From Kordiimonas gwangyangensis DSM 19435 = JCM 12864 (lineage in GTDB: Bacteria; Pseudomonadota; Alphaproteobacteria; Sphingomonadales; Kordiimonadaceae), in contig NZ_AQXF01000001.1 of the NCBI RefSeq assembly GCF_000375545.1, positions 360,893 to 424,892 of the forward strand: a DNA stretch of 64,000 nucleotides, written 5' to 3'. A program made the translations under genes and the position numbers. The notes under the pieces are model-generated. The model was not told the DNA's origin. It worked only from the letters and a program-made list of their open reading frames with translations, and made no database searches. This document shows, in pieces, positions 33,254-42,654 of this stretch. The first letter of the stretch is position 1. Each line of letters opens with the position of its first letter.

Positions 33254-35194
33254 TTACTGGTTTGCCTGCTTCTGCTCTTTCTTGAGCTTGGCGTTTTTAT
33301 ATTCGGTGACCGTGTCCTTGAGCTCGGCCTTCATTGACTCATCCGTTGCGAGCGCGAGGGCAGCCTCAGCCTGCGTGATTGCCTCATCATAATCCTGCAA
33401 CTGACCAAGGGCATACGCATAGTTGGCGGCCACAACAGCTGAGGTTGGCAACAGCCTGCGCGCCTGCTGTAGCGCGACACGGGCTTCCGAAAACTCATTC
33501 AGCATCAGATGCGTGTGGCCAAGCTTGGCCAGAAGCTGGCCATCGGTGGAGACCTGTCCTGCAAGTAATTTCAGGTCAGTCTTGGCAGCCTGATAGTTGC
33601 CAAGCGCGCTGTTGGCATAAGCCCGGTTCTTGAGCGCGGACTGGTAGCCCGGCACCAGATCAATCGCCTTGGTGGCATCAGCAGCCGCTTCGGCCATCTT
33701 GCTGGTGCGATAGTAAACTGCGCTTTTGATGTTGTAGCCAACGGCCTTGCCGTCTTCCATGGAGATCAGTTTATCTGCCGTCTCTAGCGCGCCGTCCAGC
33801 ATCCCACGCTCCATCTGCATATTGGCGATGGACGTAAGGTGGTCGACACTGATAAGCCCAAGCCCTTCAAGGCTGCTCATCAGCTCAATCGCCTTGTCCA
33901 CATTGCCTGCGCTATATTCGGCAATCGCCTGCGCGGCGATCAGTCCGCCTTCGATGTTCTTGTCAAGTGCAGCCTCAGTGCCCTCGCCAGCAGCGGCAAA
34001 AGTGATTGCCTTGCGATACATCTCCGCCGCAGCGCCGCCACGTCCCAATGCCACGTTGGCAGCACCCGCTGCGGCCTGCGCTTCGGCGTCCTGCAACTCT
34101 TCCTTGGTGAGTGGCTCAAGCACCTCAAGCGATTTGGCCGGGAGCCCGCTTCTCACATAACTTTCAGCCAGCGCCATACGTACCTGACGGTCGTCCGGGT
34201 TATTGGCCAGTGCCATCTGCAGATATTTTGAGGCACCGGAGTAATTCTCAAGCTCAAACGACAGGAGGCCAAAAAGACGCGTCGCCGCCGGATAGACGTT
34301 CACGAGTTCCCCTGTCCGCAGCAGCACCTCCTGTGCTTCCCTGAGCTGGCCTTTTTGCGCCATCAGGAAAGCCGTATAGAACTGGGTCAGCGTATACTGC
34401 GGCGCAATGGCCATGGCAGTATCAAGCACCCGTTCTGCATCCTCGAGCTTGCGAACATCAATGTAGCCCGCAGTTAATTCAACAAGGGCGTGGATGTTGA
34501 ACGGCTCGAACTCAACCGCTTTATGCAGGTGGTCGATTGCCAATTCAGGCTCGTTTTGCATACGGGCGATGGCGCCCAGCACATAGTGCGCCATACCTTG
34601 CTGACCATCTTTAGTGAGCGCGTTTTCAGCGGCGCCCTTTGCGGCGTCCAGATTTCCTTCACCAAGCTCAAGCAGCGCAAGACCAAGGTCTACGCGCGCG
34701 TTGTTACTGTCGGTGCCGGCGGCAAAGTCGTAATATTTGCGGGCAAGTGCCGCATCGCCTTCCTGCACCGCTATATCAGCCTGCAGCATCAGCGCTTCAA
34801 AACCGTTGCGACCCGAAAGTTTGACGTTGCGCAGTTCGGCTTTGGCTTCTTCAAATCGGCCCTGTAGCAGATAGGCGGCCCCCATCTGCAGCGCGGTCTG
34901 CGAATCGATGGCACCGCTTTTGCGCGCTTTCTCCACCGCGACCTGCGCCGCCACACCGTTCATCTGGTCAATATAGATTTCAGCGAGGACAAGAAGATCG
35001 TCCGTTGTCGCCATCTGCAGCTGTTCCTTGGCACGGATGACCTGAATGGCTTTCTCTGCCTTCCCGTCTGCGGCCAGTTGTTCAAGTGCAGCCCGATCAT
35101 AAGATGCGAGCTCGGAAGAACTCAGCCCCGCCTCATTCGAGTCTCCACACGCGGCCAGTGCCAAAGCGATTAAAAGTGCTGATTTCCGTATCAT
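33254..35194 (-). CDS. PEP-CTERM-associated TPR lipoprotein (PrsT-like)
   Basis: A 646-residue lipoprotein: lipobox LAAC near residue 16 with Gly next, then tetratricopeptide repeats throughout (for example EEAKAELRNV, LAIDHLHKAVEFEPF, FSEARVALQQARRLLPT, YDEAITQAEAALALA). A lysine/glutamine-rich tail ends it. The repeat pattern and the divergent PEP-CTERM gene point to the PrsT family of PEP-CTERM/exosortase systems, though the usual PrsT is longer (about 900 residues). A role in assembling exopolysaccharide or sorted proteins is inferred. No exosortase (EpsH) gene is in the window. Confidence 0.72.
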   Translation of the reverse strand: MIRKSALLIALALAACGDSNEAGLSSSELASYDRAALEQLAADGKAEKAIQVIRAKEQLQMATTDDLLVLAEIYIDQMNGVAAQVAVEKARKSGAIDSQTALQMGAAYLLQGRFEEAKAELRNVKLSGRNGFEALMLQADIAVQEGDAALARKYYDFAAGTDSNNARVDLGLALLELGEGNLDAAKGAAENALTKDGQQGMAHYVLGAIARMQNEPELAIDHLHKAVEFEPFNIHALVELTAGYIDVRKLEDAERVLDTAMAIAPQYTLTQFYTAFLMAQKGQLREAQEVLLRTGELVNVYPAATRLFGLLSFELENYSGASKYLQMALANNPDDRQVRMALAESYVRSGLPAKSLEVLEPLTKEELQDAEAQAAAGAANVALGRGGAAAEMYRKAITFAAAGEGTEAALDKNIEGGLIAAQAIAEYSAGNVDKAIELMSSLEGLGLISVDHLTSIANMQMERGMLDGALETADKLISMEDGKAVGYNIKSAVYYRTSKMAEAAADATKAIDLVPGYQSALKNRAYANSALGNYQAAKTDLKLLAGQVSTDGQLLAKLGHTHLMLNEFSEARVALQQARRLLPTSAVVAANYAYALGQLQDYDEAITQAEAALALATDESMKAELKDTVTEYKNAKLKKEQKQANQ

Positions 35195-35334
35195 TACAAC
35201 GACCTGCCCCCGTATGGCTGTATGGTAACGCGCATGAGACTAGCTAATTTTTGTACTTTTTACAATTTTAATGGAATTTGCGCGTTTTTTTAGGTATAGG
35301 ATTAAGAAATGGCATTGTCATGGGATATTTAAAG

Positions 35335-35991
35335 ATGACAACTTTGAGAAAATTTCTGGCCGCTGGCGCTGTTCTCGCATCCGCGTTTACGTTCACAAAC
35401 TCGGCTGCTGCGAGCGGACCCGTGGTCTACGGTGAAGTCCTCGCTGATCCCGGCACTTACGCACCGATCGCACTTGGTGATGACCTTCAGCTGGATGGCT
35501 GCAATTCGGTTTTCGACTACAACGACAACCCGAACGTTGTCGGCCAGACCGTGTCGCTGTGTAACGGCGTTACCGACCTGACCAACTTCTCGTTCTCCTG
35601 GACGCTGTTCCAGTATTTCTCTGCGACCAATACGTATCAGGGTCTCGGTTTCCTACCGGCCACCGGTCCGCTGTCGGTCGTGACGACAGGCGGTATGGGT
35701 GACCTGATCCAGACAGCGGGTACCTACTTCCTGCGTCTCAATATCACCGTATCTCCGGTAACCACCACATTCGCGCTTCCGGGCGGCGATGTGGGTGCGT
35801 TCAACCCGCAGGATCCGTTCTTCTTCCCGGGCGGCAACCCCGACCCGAACTCGGACACCAAAAGCTCTGGCTTTGCACTGATCGTGACCCCGGCCGCTGT
35901 GCCTGAGCCTGCTGCCGCACTGTTGCTGCTGCCTGCCGTGGTTTACATGGCCCGCCGCCAGCGCAAGCGCCGCGCGCAAGCCACCAGCTAA
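35335..35991 (+). CDS. PEP-CTERM sorting domain-containing protein
   Basis: A 218-residue exported protein. ATG 35335 is taken as start; ATG 35320 is equally possible, and neither has a strong ribosome site. The signal peptide ends near SAAAS. The mature part is rich in Gly, Asn, Asp and Pro with few charges, and contains two cysteines (DGCNSVF and SLCNGV). The C-terminus is the sorting signal: VPEP motif, hydrophobic helix AAALLLLPAVVYMA, then a basic cluster RRQRKRR. Exosortase would recognise this. The surface function of the body is unknown. Confidence 0.85.
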   Translation: MTTLRKFLAAGAVLASAFTFTNSAAASGPVVYGEVLADPGTYAPIALGDDLQLDGCNSVFDYNDNPNVVGQTVSLCNGVTDLTNFSFSWTLFQYFSATNTYQGLGFLPATGPLSVVTTGGMGDLIQTAGTYFLRLNITVSPVTTTFALPGGDVGAFNPQDPFFFPGGNPDPNSDTKSSGFALIVTPAAVPEPAAALLLLPAVVYMARRQRKRRAQATS

Positions 35992-36017
35992 GCAATCGCT
36001 TACATCAGATTTGAAGA

Positions 36018-36043
36018 AACCCGGCCAAGCGCCGGGTTTTTTT
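36018..36043 (+). terminator. Intrinsic terminator after the PEP-CTERM gene
   Basis: Stem AACCCGGC/GCCGGGTT with loop CAAGC and a run of seven T. It reaches into the stop codon of the convergent ApbE gene. Confidence 0.9.
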
Positions 36044-36860
36044 ATGACGCATATTCAAGCGCGTGGGCGCCTTGCGGCGTCAGCACAATGCCGTGCGCGC
36101 CAAAGGCCGACAGCACACGCGCTGCTGTGCCCGGCATCAGCGCCGCCACGACCGTTAGCGCATCGGCGGCCGCGGCTGAGGGGGCGCGCACCAGCATGCT
36201 CATCTCACCCCACTCGCTGGCGTCACGCGCCATGTGGCTGGCGGTATCAAAGAACATGCCGCCGCCCAGCGCGCCACCAAAACCCGATATGGCACCGTTG
36301 TTGAGCATTACCGGCAGTCCCTCATCCTTGCCGCACGTGTGCAAGTGAAACTGCACGCGCCATTCCTGCGCGCCAAAGGCGCGGATATGGCCGCCAAGGT
36401 CAACGATGCCGCGCCGCACCCCGGCTTGCCTGAGCGCTTGCACCGCAAGATCAACGGCGAAGCCTTTACGCACACCGCCAAGGTCAATCATCAGCGGACG
36501 ACGGAGGGTGACAAACCCCTGCACCGAGAGGTCGATGTCCATCCAGTCCGCCGCGCCGCCGGTGCCCGTGGCCGCCACATCGAACACACCGTCAGACCGG
36601 TAGGCCACTTCCTGCGCGAGGCGCAGCATATACCAGAGTGCGCGGGAGACCGGATGCGGCACACCCGGCACATTCGCACACAGGCGCATCAGCTCACTAT
36701 CCGCGCTATCGGTATCAATGCTGGCCGCAAAACCCTCAAGCTGCGCAAAGGCTGTCCGCATGGCGCGCATGGCACAGGCGCCGTGCACCCCAAGGGTCGA
36801 AAGCGAGATCACATCCCCCATGATGGGCTTGGAACGAGTCACTTTGTGGCAGCAGGACAT
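36042..36860 (-). CDS. apbE: FAD:protein FMN transferase (ApbE family)
   Basis: A 272-residue ApbE. ATG 36860 follows GGGAGGAG with proper spacing. Family motifs are present: an initial MG (IMGDVISLS), DTDSADSELMRL, IDLGGVRKGFAVDLAVQAL (FAD/Mg site), IVDLGGHIRAFG, and AAAADALTVVAALM late. It transfers FMN from FAD to a Ser/Thr of a target flavoprotein. Unlike most ApbE proteins it has no signal peptide or lipobox (it starts MSCCHKVTRSKP), and it is about 60 residues shorter, so it may act in the cytoplasm. AT-rich Fur-like sequence lies upstream. Confidence 0.85.
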   Translation of the reverse strand: MSCCHKVTRSKPIMGDVISLSTLGVHGACAMRAMRTAFAQLEGFAASIDTDSADSELMRLCANVPGVPHPVSRALWYMLRLAQEVAYRSDGVFDVAATGTGGAADWMDIDLSVQGFVTLRRPLMIDLGGVRKGFAVDLAVQALRQAGVRRGIVDLGGHIRAFGAQEWRVQFHLHTCGKDEGLPVMLNNGAISGFGGALGGGMFFDTASHMARDASEWGEMSMLVRAPSAAAADALTVVAALMPGTAARVLSAFGAHGIVLTPQGAHALEYAS

Positions 36861-36950
36861 GCGGGTCTCCTCCCTTTGATCTGTTTCGTCGCGAGGCACC
36901 TTTGGGCCTCCTTGGGCCTGCCGACATATTGGCAGTGCGTCTGCATCATC

Positions 36951-36970
36951 ATTATTATTAATAATCATTC
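36951..36970 (-). promoter_or_regulatory. Candidate Fur-like box upstream of apbE
   Basis: The stretch ATTATTATTAATAATCATTC resembles overlapping NATWAT hexamers of a Fur box in an otherwise GC-rich region, about 90 bases before the ApbE start codon. It fits the consensus only partly. Confidence 0.35.
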
Positions 36971-37126
36971 TTAATTGCAACGCCGAATCTGCATTAGCGC
37001 ACATTGCCGTGAAGCTTAAAAACAATCCGTCGCCCGCGCGCCCGCCTCATGCTAAGAGCGATGGGACCATCCGCACGGCTCCCGCCCCGCGCGAGGAGAA
37101 GTATTTCGAAGAAGGATTGTCACGAC

Positions 37127-37804
37127 ATGCCTGCCCTAAAAATCATTATCGGTAATAAAACCTATTCCAGTTGGTCGCTGCGCGGCTGGCTAGCGGTTGC
37201 CCACTCCGGCCTCGTGTTTGAGGAAGAACTGCTACAGCTCGACACCCCTGATTTTCACGAGCGCATTGGCGCGCTGTCGCCAAGCCGCACGGTGCCTGCC
37301 CTCCACCACGGCAGTGAGATTATCTGGGATTCGCTCGCGATCATCGATTATTGCGCGCGCCTGAGCCCGGAGAAGAACTGGTGGCCGAGCGAGACCGCCG
37401 CCTACGGCTATGCCCGCAGCATCGCGGCGGAAATGCACTCAAGCTATATGGGCCTGCGCACCCACGCGCCGATGAACCTGCGCGATAGCTGGACCGGGCT
37501 TGAGTTCTCTGAAGCCGTTCAGCGCGACGTGACCAAGGCCGACAACCGCTGGACCACCGCGCGCGAGCGTTTCGGCGACGGTGGTGAATTCCTGTTTGGT
37601 GAGTTTGGCGCCGCCGACATGATGTTCGCGCCCGTCGTCACCCGCTTCCTCTCCTACGGCATGAAGCTGAGCGAGACATCCACCCGCTACATGGAAGCCG
37701 TGCGCAACCATCCGCTTGTGGACGCCTGGTACAAGGACGCAGCGCAAGAGACTGCTGTCATTGAACATGACCAAGTCGCGCTGGATGCCAAACGCCTCGG
37801 CTAA
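37127..37804 (+). CDS. Glutathione S-transferase family protein
   Basis: A 225-residue GST. ATG 37127 is supported by the start MPALKIIIGNKTYSSWSLRG, which is the typical beginning of this subfamily (active-site serine in YSSWSLR). The cis-Pro region is SPSRTVPALHHG and the acidic turn is WDSLAIIDYCARL. The helical domain has FGAADMMFAPVVTRF. Substrate unknown. The longer frame upstream of 37127 is not needed. The gene lies alone, divergent from apbE across a 266-base region. Confidence 0.88.
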   Translation: MPALKIIIGNKTYSSWSLRGWLAVAHSGLVFEEELLQLDTPDFHERIGALSPSRTVPALHHGSEIIWDSLAIIDYCARLSPEKNWWPSETAAYGYARSIAAEMHSSYMGLRTHAPMNLRDSWTGLEFSEAVQRDVTKADNRWTTARERFGDGGEFLFGEFGAADMMFAPVVTRFLSYGMKLSETSTRYMEAVRNHPLVDAWYKDAAQETAVIEHDQVALDAKRLG

Positions 37805-37859
37805 GGGTCTCTCTTGCAACAAATCACCTCTGCAGGCGCGCTAAATCATCGTCATGGGC

Positions 37860-37926
37860 GCTTGCAGGGCACCTACCGGTGATACCCTATTGCACGGTAG
37901 GGTATTACTGCTACGGTAGTGCAGGC
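37860..37926 (+). promoter_or_regulatory. Nested hairpin in the leader of the MBOAT gene
   Basis: Concentric pairing: GCTTGCA (37860-37866) with TGCAGGC (37920-37926, one G-U pair); CTACCG (37873-37878) with CGGTAG (37914-37919); and ATACCCTA (37882-37889) with TAGGGTAT (37898-37905) around loop TTGCACGG. The 3' side has no bulge between the outer two stems; the 5' side has GGGCAC. The element ends 26 bases before the ATG at 37953, so it could control translation. Confidence 0.5.
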
Positions 37927-37952
37927 TTGAGGGGGCAGGGCACTACAGATTC

Positions 37953-39503
37953 ATGTTATTCAATTCCTATGAATTCATCTTTGCGTTTCTGCCTGTCACG
38001 CTCGCGGCCTATTACCTGCTTGTGGGATGGTACGGACGCGCGGTCGCCTTCAGTTGGCTCCTTGTAAGTTCGCTTTTCTTTTATGGCTGGTGGAATCCCG
38101 CCTACCTCGGCCTGCTTGTGCCGATGATTCTGCTCAACTACCTGTTCGGCTATTTGGTGTCCGGCCAGGCCAGAAAAAGTGGACACACACGCCGGGCATG
38201 GCTTTGGCTCGCTGTCATTATCAATCTGGGCACCATCGCCTACTTCAAGTATGCGGGTTTCCTGATGTCGGTCGCCAGCGACATCAGCGGCGAAGCTTTC
38301 GTGATCGAGGCCATCGCCTTGCCGCTTGCCATCTCCTTCTTTACATTCCAGCAAATCGCCTATCTGGTGGATTGCTACCGGACAGGCCGGTGTGAGAAGA
38401 GCCTGCGCGACTACGCGCTTTTTATCAGTTTCTTCCCACAGCTCATCGCGGGGCCGATTGTCCACCACAGCGAAATCATGCCGCAGTTCGCGCACAACCG
38501 CATTCGCGAGAAGACGCGCAGCAATCTCGCAGTCGGGTTTACCATTTTCGCGGTCGGGCTTTTCAAGAAGTGTGTACTGGCTGACAATCTGGCCCCCTTC
38601 GCCACAGGCGTATTTACCGCGGCAGATGCCGGGCAACCGGTGGATATTTTCGCTGCATGGCAGGGGGCGCTGGCCTACAGCTTCCAGCTCTATTTCGATT
38701 TTTCCGGTTATAGTGACATGGCGATTGGCCTTGCACGGATGTTCGGCTTTCGCCTCCCGCTCAATTTCAACGCGCCCTACAAGGCACGCTCGATCATCGA
38801 CTTCTGGCGGCGATGGCATATCACCTTATCCCGTTTCCTGCGGGACTATCTCTATATTCCGCTTGGCGGCAACCGGCGCGGGCGGCTGCGGCGCCATTTC
38901 AATCTTTTTGTGACCATGCTTCTGGGTGGGCTTTGGCACGGCGCAGCATGGACCTTTGTGCTCTGGGGTGCCCTGCACGGCTTTTACCTGATCGTCAACC
39001 ACAGCTGGCACTATGTCGTGAGGCGGCTCAGCGCTGCGGGCATTATGCTTCCGGCCATTCCCCTTGCAGGGCAACTGCTTACCTTCCTGGCGGTGGTCGT
39101 TGGCTGGGTGTTTTTCCGGGCGGAGAGTTTCAACACCGCGCTGTCGCTTCTGGGCGGCATGGGTGGCATGGCTGGCGCCAGCCTGCCCTATGGCATCGTC
39201 AACCAGCTGCCGTGGCTCAAAGCCCTTTGTGACAGCCTTGGCATCGCGACCCATGACGGCGGTGGCGGCCAGTTTATCCTTGCCTGGCTGTGGATCGCGG
39301 CGGGGGGCGCCATCTGCTTCTTCATGCCAACCACGGCGCAGTTCATGCGGCGGTATCGGCCGCACTTCGAAGGCGCCGATTATATGCCTGCGCGCTTCAC
39401 TTGGCGCCCGACAAAGGCCTATGCGGGACTGGCGGCGCTGCTGTTCATCCTGTCTGTCCTCAGTCTCACGCAGGTGAGCGAATTTCTCTATTTCCGGTTC
39501 TGA
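37953..39503 (+). CDS. MBOAT family O-acyltransferase (AlgI-like)
   Basis: A 516-residue polytopic membrane protein. It starts MLFNSYEFIFAFLPVTLAAYY, the typical AlgI opening, has around ten or more helices, and carries PLAISFFTFQQIAYLVDCYR, FFPQLIAGPIVHHSEIMPQF, FWRRWHITLSRFLRDYLYIPLGG (the conserved catalytic block) and GGLWHGAAWTFVLWGALHG with the MBOAT histidine. These enzymes move acetyl or other acyl groups across the membrane for transfer to polysaccharides. The next gene, two bases after the stop, encodes a matching periplasmic SGNH protein. Confidence 0.93.
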   Translation: MLFNSYEFIFAFLPVTLAAYYLLVGWYGRAVAFSWLLVSSLFFYGWWNPAYLGLLVPMILLNYLFGYLVSGQARKSGHTRRAWLWLAVIINLGTIAYFKYAGFLMSVASDISGEAFVIEAIALPLAISFFTFQQIAYLVDCYRTGRCEKSLRDYALFISFFPQLIAGPIVHHSEIMPQFAHNRIREKTRSNLAVGFTIFAVGLFKKCVLADNLAPFATGVFTAADAGQPVDIFAAWQGALAYSFQLYFDFSGYSDMAIGLARMFGFRLPLNFNAPYKARSIIDFWRRWHITLSRFLRDYLYIPLGGNRRGRLRRHFNLFVTMLLGGLWHGAAWTFVLWGALHGFYLIVNHSWHYVVRRLSAAGIMLPAIPLAGQLLTFLAVVVGWVFFRAESFNTALSLLGGMGGMAGASLPYGIVNQLPWLKALCDSLGIATHDGGGGQFILAWLWIAAGGAICFFMPTTAQFMRRYRPHFEGADYMPARFTWRPTKAYAGLAALLFILSVLSLTQVSEFLYFRF

Positions 39504-39505
39504 CG

Positions 39506-40582
39506 ATGATGAGCTTTGCCACATATCTGCGCACCCTGACGCTCACAGCTGTGCTGATGGCACTTGCGGTTCTAGGCGTCATCATGCTCACCGATCCATA
39601 CGGCCTACTGGGCCACGACGTGGTCCCGGGTGCAAAACCGCAGGCCTATAACCAGGCCGCCGCTGCGAAGGCCGCGCGCTTCGGGAGAGCGCAGCCGAAA
39701 AGCCTTTTCATCGGAAACTCACGCATTGATGTCGGCATCGACCCTGAAACTCTGCCAGAACACCTGCAACCCGCTTTCAACTACGGCATACCGGGGGAAG
39801 GCATTCTGCAGTCGGCGCTGCGCTTGCCTGAGCTCCTGAACGAGCAGCCAGACATCAAACATGTTTATGTGCTGCTCGACTTTCTCGACTTTATCGGGCG
39901 CGACCCACAAGGGCCTTTCCTGCCTCCTGACCGCGTGGACAATCTGACCCTCTGGTTCTCCACATCGGCGTTATCGGATGCTGCTGTCACACTCGCCAGC
40001 CGGGCACGTCCCTATGCGGATACCATGCGCGCTAACGGTTTTCACCCCGGCGCGGCCTATGAAGGCTTGTTCGCGCGCGAAGGGCAGGAACCGTCCTATC
40101 GCCTCAATCTCGCCAAGGTGAAACAACAGCTGGGCCAAAATCAGGGCCGGCCTTCCCAGATGCCGGAAGGCCGACCGCTCGTCAGCTTCATTGTGGAGGT
40201 GACGGCGAAGGCGGCCTCGGCGCAAGGGGCCACGGTCACCTTCCTGGTCCCACCCTATCACGCCAGCATCATGTCCCTCATCGAACAACAGGGACGGCTG
40301 CCTCTTTATCACGCGTGGCTGCATCAAGCTGAGGCTGCCGTTGCAGCCACTCCAACGCAAACCAGCGTTGAGCTATGGGATTTTTCCGGGCGTTGGTGGC
40401 TGACAGAAGAGCAGCCCGCACGCGATTCCGAGCCTCAGTTCCGACCGACATACTATTACGAGCCGGGCCACTTCCGGCCCGCCGCCGGCAAGGTGATCAT
40501 GGACATGACCGTTGGCGACAAAGCACCCTATAGCGTAGCGGGGTGCGACCGCTGCTTTCGTATCGCCGGGCAGCAGCCCTAA
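39506..40582 (+). CDS. SGNH/AlgX-AlgJ-like partner of the MBOAT protein
   Basis: A 358-residue protein. ATG 39506 is two bases past the MBOAT stop codon. An N-terminal helix (about 8-28, [18 protein letters not shown]) anchors it with the rest in the periplasm. The GNSR motif ([13 protein letters not shown]) is the SGNH-type oxyanion/nucleophile block, and [15 protein letters not shown] near the end matches the D/E-x-x-H catalytic pair. It probably transfers acyl groups delivered by MBOAT to an exported sugar polymer, as AlgJ/AlgX do. It overlaps the convergent TlpA-like gene by four bases. Confidence 0.75.
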   Translation: MMSFATYLRTLTLTAVLMALAVLGVIMLTDPYGLLGHDVVPGAKPQAYNQAAAAKAARFGRAQPKSLFIGNSRIDVGIDPETLPEHLQPAFNYGIPGEGILQSALRLPELLNEQPDIKHVYVLLDFLDFIGRDPQGPFLPPDRVDNLTLWFSTSALSDAAVTLASRARPYADTMRANGFHPGAAYEGLFAREGQEPSYRLNLAKVKQQLGQNQGRPSQMPEGRPLVSFIVEVTAKAASAQGATVTFLVPPYHASIMSLIEQQGRLPLYHAWLHQAEAAVAATPTQTSVELWDFSGRWWLTEEQPARDSEPQFRPTYYYEPGHFRPAAGKVIMDMTVGDKAPYSVAGCDRCFRIAGQQP

Positions 40583-41160
40583 AGCTTGCCTTCCTTGAGC
40601 GCGGTAAAGAGCGCGATGGCTTCCGGCTCATCCCACTTGAGCGGGCCGAGGAACAGCGCTTTCACCTGCCCGTCAGGTCCGATGATATAGCTTGTCGGCA
40701 GCTTGCCGTCCGCAAGGTCGAAGGCGATTTTCATGGTGGGTTCCGCGTAGAGGCCCAGGCCTTCCACACCCCATTCCTCCAGCGTTTCGCGCGCCTGCGG
40801 GATACCGCCGCGGTCAACGGTGATGGCAACCACCTCAAAATTCTCGTCGCCCAGCTCTTTCTGGAGGTTCGCGAGCTCTTTCATCTCGGCGCGGCAGGGT
40901 GCACACCACGTGGCCCAGACATTCACCAGCATCGCCTTGCCCTTGAGGGACGACAGCGGCGCCTTGGAGCCGTCCTCAAAGATGATTTCGTGCGCAGGCA
41001 GGCTCATCGGTGTCTCGGGCAAGGTCAACTTTGCCATTTCGCCTTTCAGATAAGAATTTATCGGTGCATCTGGCGTTGTCGGTGGTGTAAACACCCGATA
41101 AGCTGCAACGCCCAAAAGGGCGACAGTTACAAACATAGCGAGAAGAATTTTCTTCGACAT
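40579..41160 (-). CDS. TlpA-family thiol:disulfide oxidoreductase
   Basis: A 193-residue membrane-anchored thioredoxin-like protein. It has an N-terminal helix (about 5-22), then a thioredoxin fold with the redox motif ATWCAPC (about residues 90-96), [15 protein letters not shown], and cis-Pro [13 protein letters not shown]. TlpA/ResA-type proteins reduce periplasmic disulfides, for example in cytochrome c or oxidase assembly. The gene is divergent from argH, an arrangement common in alphaproteobacteria. The start follows CCGGAG. Confidence 0.9.
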   Translation of the reverse strand: MSKKILLAMFVTVALLGVAAYRVFTPPTTPDAPINSYLKGEMAKLTLPETPMSLPAHEIIFEDGSKAPLSSLKGKAMLVNVWATWCAPCRAEMKELANLQKELGDENFEVVAITVDRGGIPQARETLEEWGVEGLGLYAEPTMKIAFDLADGKLPTSYIIGPDGQVKALFLGPLKWDEPEAIALFTALKEGKL

Positions 41161-41232
41161 CCGATACTCCGGGTTTCAAGGCCGCATTTCGGCGGCAAGC
41201 ATAGTAGCGTTGGTACGAAAGGCAATAGAGGC

Positions 41233-42654
41233 ATGGATCACAAAGACGACAGCCAAAACACCCCGAAAACCGCTGGCAAGGGACAAGCCATGTGGGGCGG
41301 GCGATTTGGCGGCGGACCTTCCGCCATCATGCAGGAAATCAATGCCTCCATCGGTTTCGACAAACGCCTCTATGCCGAAGACATCGCGGGCTCGAAGGCG
41401 CACGCCACCATGCTTGGCGAACAAGGCATTATCTCGAAGGATGATGTGAAAGCCATCCACGAAGGGCTGGACCAAGTGAAGGCCGAGATTGAAGCCGGCC
41501 AAATGGTATTCGACCCCGCGCTTGAGGACATCCACATGCATGTGGAAAGTCGCCTACGGGAACTGGTGGGTGACGCTGGTGCGCGCCTCCATACAGGCCG
41601 CTCGCGCAACGATCAGGTCGCGACCGATTTCCGCCTCTGGACCCGCGCGCAGTGTGATGCGCTTGATAAGGGGCTTGAAGGCCTGCTCGCCGCACTTCTT
41701 GACCAGGCTGAAAAACACGCGGGCTCCGTCATGCCCGGCTTCACGCACCTGCAGACCGCACAGCCCGTGACCCTTGGCCATCACCTGATGGCCTACCACG
41801 AGATGTTCGCGCGCGACCGTGCGCGCCTGGCCGACTGCCGCAAACGGGTGAACGAAAGCCCGCTGGGTGCGGCGGCGCTTGCCGGCACCAGCTTTCCGAT
41901 CGACCGCCACATGACCGCCAAAGCGCTTGGTTTTGATCGCCCGCTCGCCAACTCGCTCGATGCAGTCTCCGCACGCGACTTCGCGCTTGAGTTCCTGTCG
42001 GTCCTCTCGATCTCCGCCGTGCATCTGTCACGCCTTGCCGATGAGATCGTGCTGTGGGCAACGTCGGCGTTCAAATTCCTTGAGCTGTCTGACGGCTTTT
42101 CGACCGGCTCGTCGATCATGCCGCAGAAACGCAACCCGGACGCGGCCGAGCTTGTGCGCGCCAAGGTGGGCCGCATCTCGGGCTGTATGAATGGCCTCAT
42201 GATGGTGATGAAGGGCCTGCCGCTTGCGTATTCGAAAGACATGCAGGAAGACAAGGAACCGGTGTTCCAGGCTGTAGACGACTATGTGCTCTGTATCGCC
42301 GCGATGACCGGCATGATCGAGGACCTGAAACCCCGCACGGATGAGATGCTGAAGGCTGCGGGCCTTGGTTTCTCCACCGCGACTGACCTTGCCGACTGGC
42401 TTGTACGCGTGCTTGGCCTGCCGTTCCGCGATGCGCACCATGTAACCGGTGCTGTGGTCAAGGAAGCCGAGACACGCGGCGTGGATCTCAAAGACCTGCC
42501 GCTTGACGCCATGCAGGCGGTTGAGCCGCTCATCACGGCAGACATCTATTCGGTGCTCAGCGTGGAAGCATCTGTCACCAGCCGCACATCGTTTGGCGGC
42601 ACCGCCCCTGAGAATGTGAAAGCAGCGGTCAAAGCCGCGCGGGAGAAGCTCTGA
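41233..42654 (+). CDS. argH: Argininosuccinate lyase
   Basis: A 473-residue enzyme of the fumarase/aspartase superfamily. ATG 41233 has AGAGG just upstream; the conserved part starts at [19 protein letters not shown]. Signature motifs: [36 protein letters not shown], the catalytic [12 protein letters not shown] and [11 protein letters not shown]. It splits argininosuccinate into arginine and fumarate in the last step of arginine synthesis. Its TGA overlaps the lptM ATG by one base, followed by lysA. Confidence 0.96.
   Translation: MDHKDDSQNTPKTAGKGQAMWGGRFGGGPSAIMQEINASIGFDKRLYAEDIAGSKAHATMLGEQGIISKDDVKAIHEGLDQVKAEIEAGQMVFDPALEDIHMHVESRLRELVGDAGARLHTGRSRNDQVATDFRLWTRAQCDALDKGLEGLLAALLDQAEKHAGSVMPGFTHLQTAQPVTLGHHLMAYHEMFARDRARLADCRKRVNESPLGAAALAGTSFPIDRHMTAKALGFDRPLANSLDAVSARDFALEFLSVLSISAVHLSRLADEIVLWATSAFKFLELSDGFSTGSSIMPQKRNPDAAELVRAKVGRISGCMNGLMMVMKGLPLAYSKDMQEDKEPVFQAVDDYVLCIAAMTGMIEDLKPRTDEMLKAAGLGFSTATDLADWLVRVLGLPFRDAHHVTGAVVKEAETRGVDLKDLPLDAMQAVEPLITADIYSVLSVEASVTSRTSFGGTAPENVKAAVKAAREKL

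Noticed and set aside
35195-35334. Sigma-54 promoter for the PEP-CTERM gene, as in PrsK/PrsR-controlled genes
   Set aside because: No properly spaced GG/GC pair at -24/-12 was found.
37860-37952. c-di-GMP (GEMM) riboswitch before the MBOAT gene
   Set aside because: The loop TTGCACGG is reminiscent, but the GACGCAAAGCC core and tetraloop-receptor are missing.
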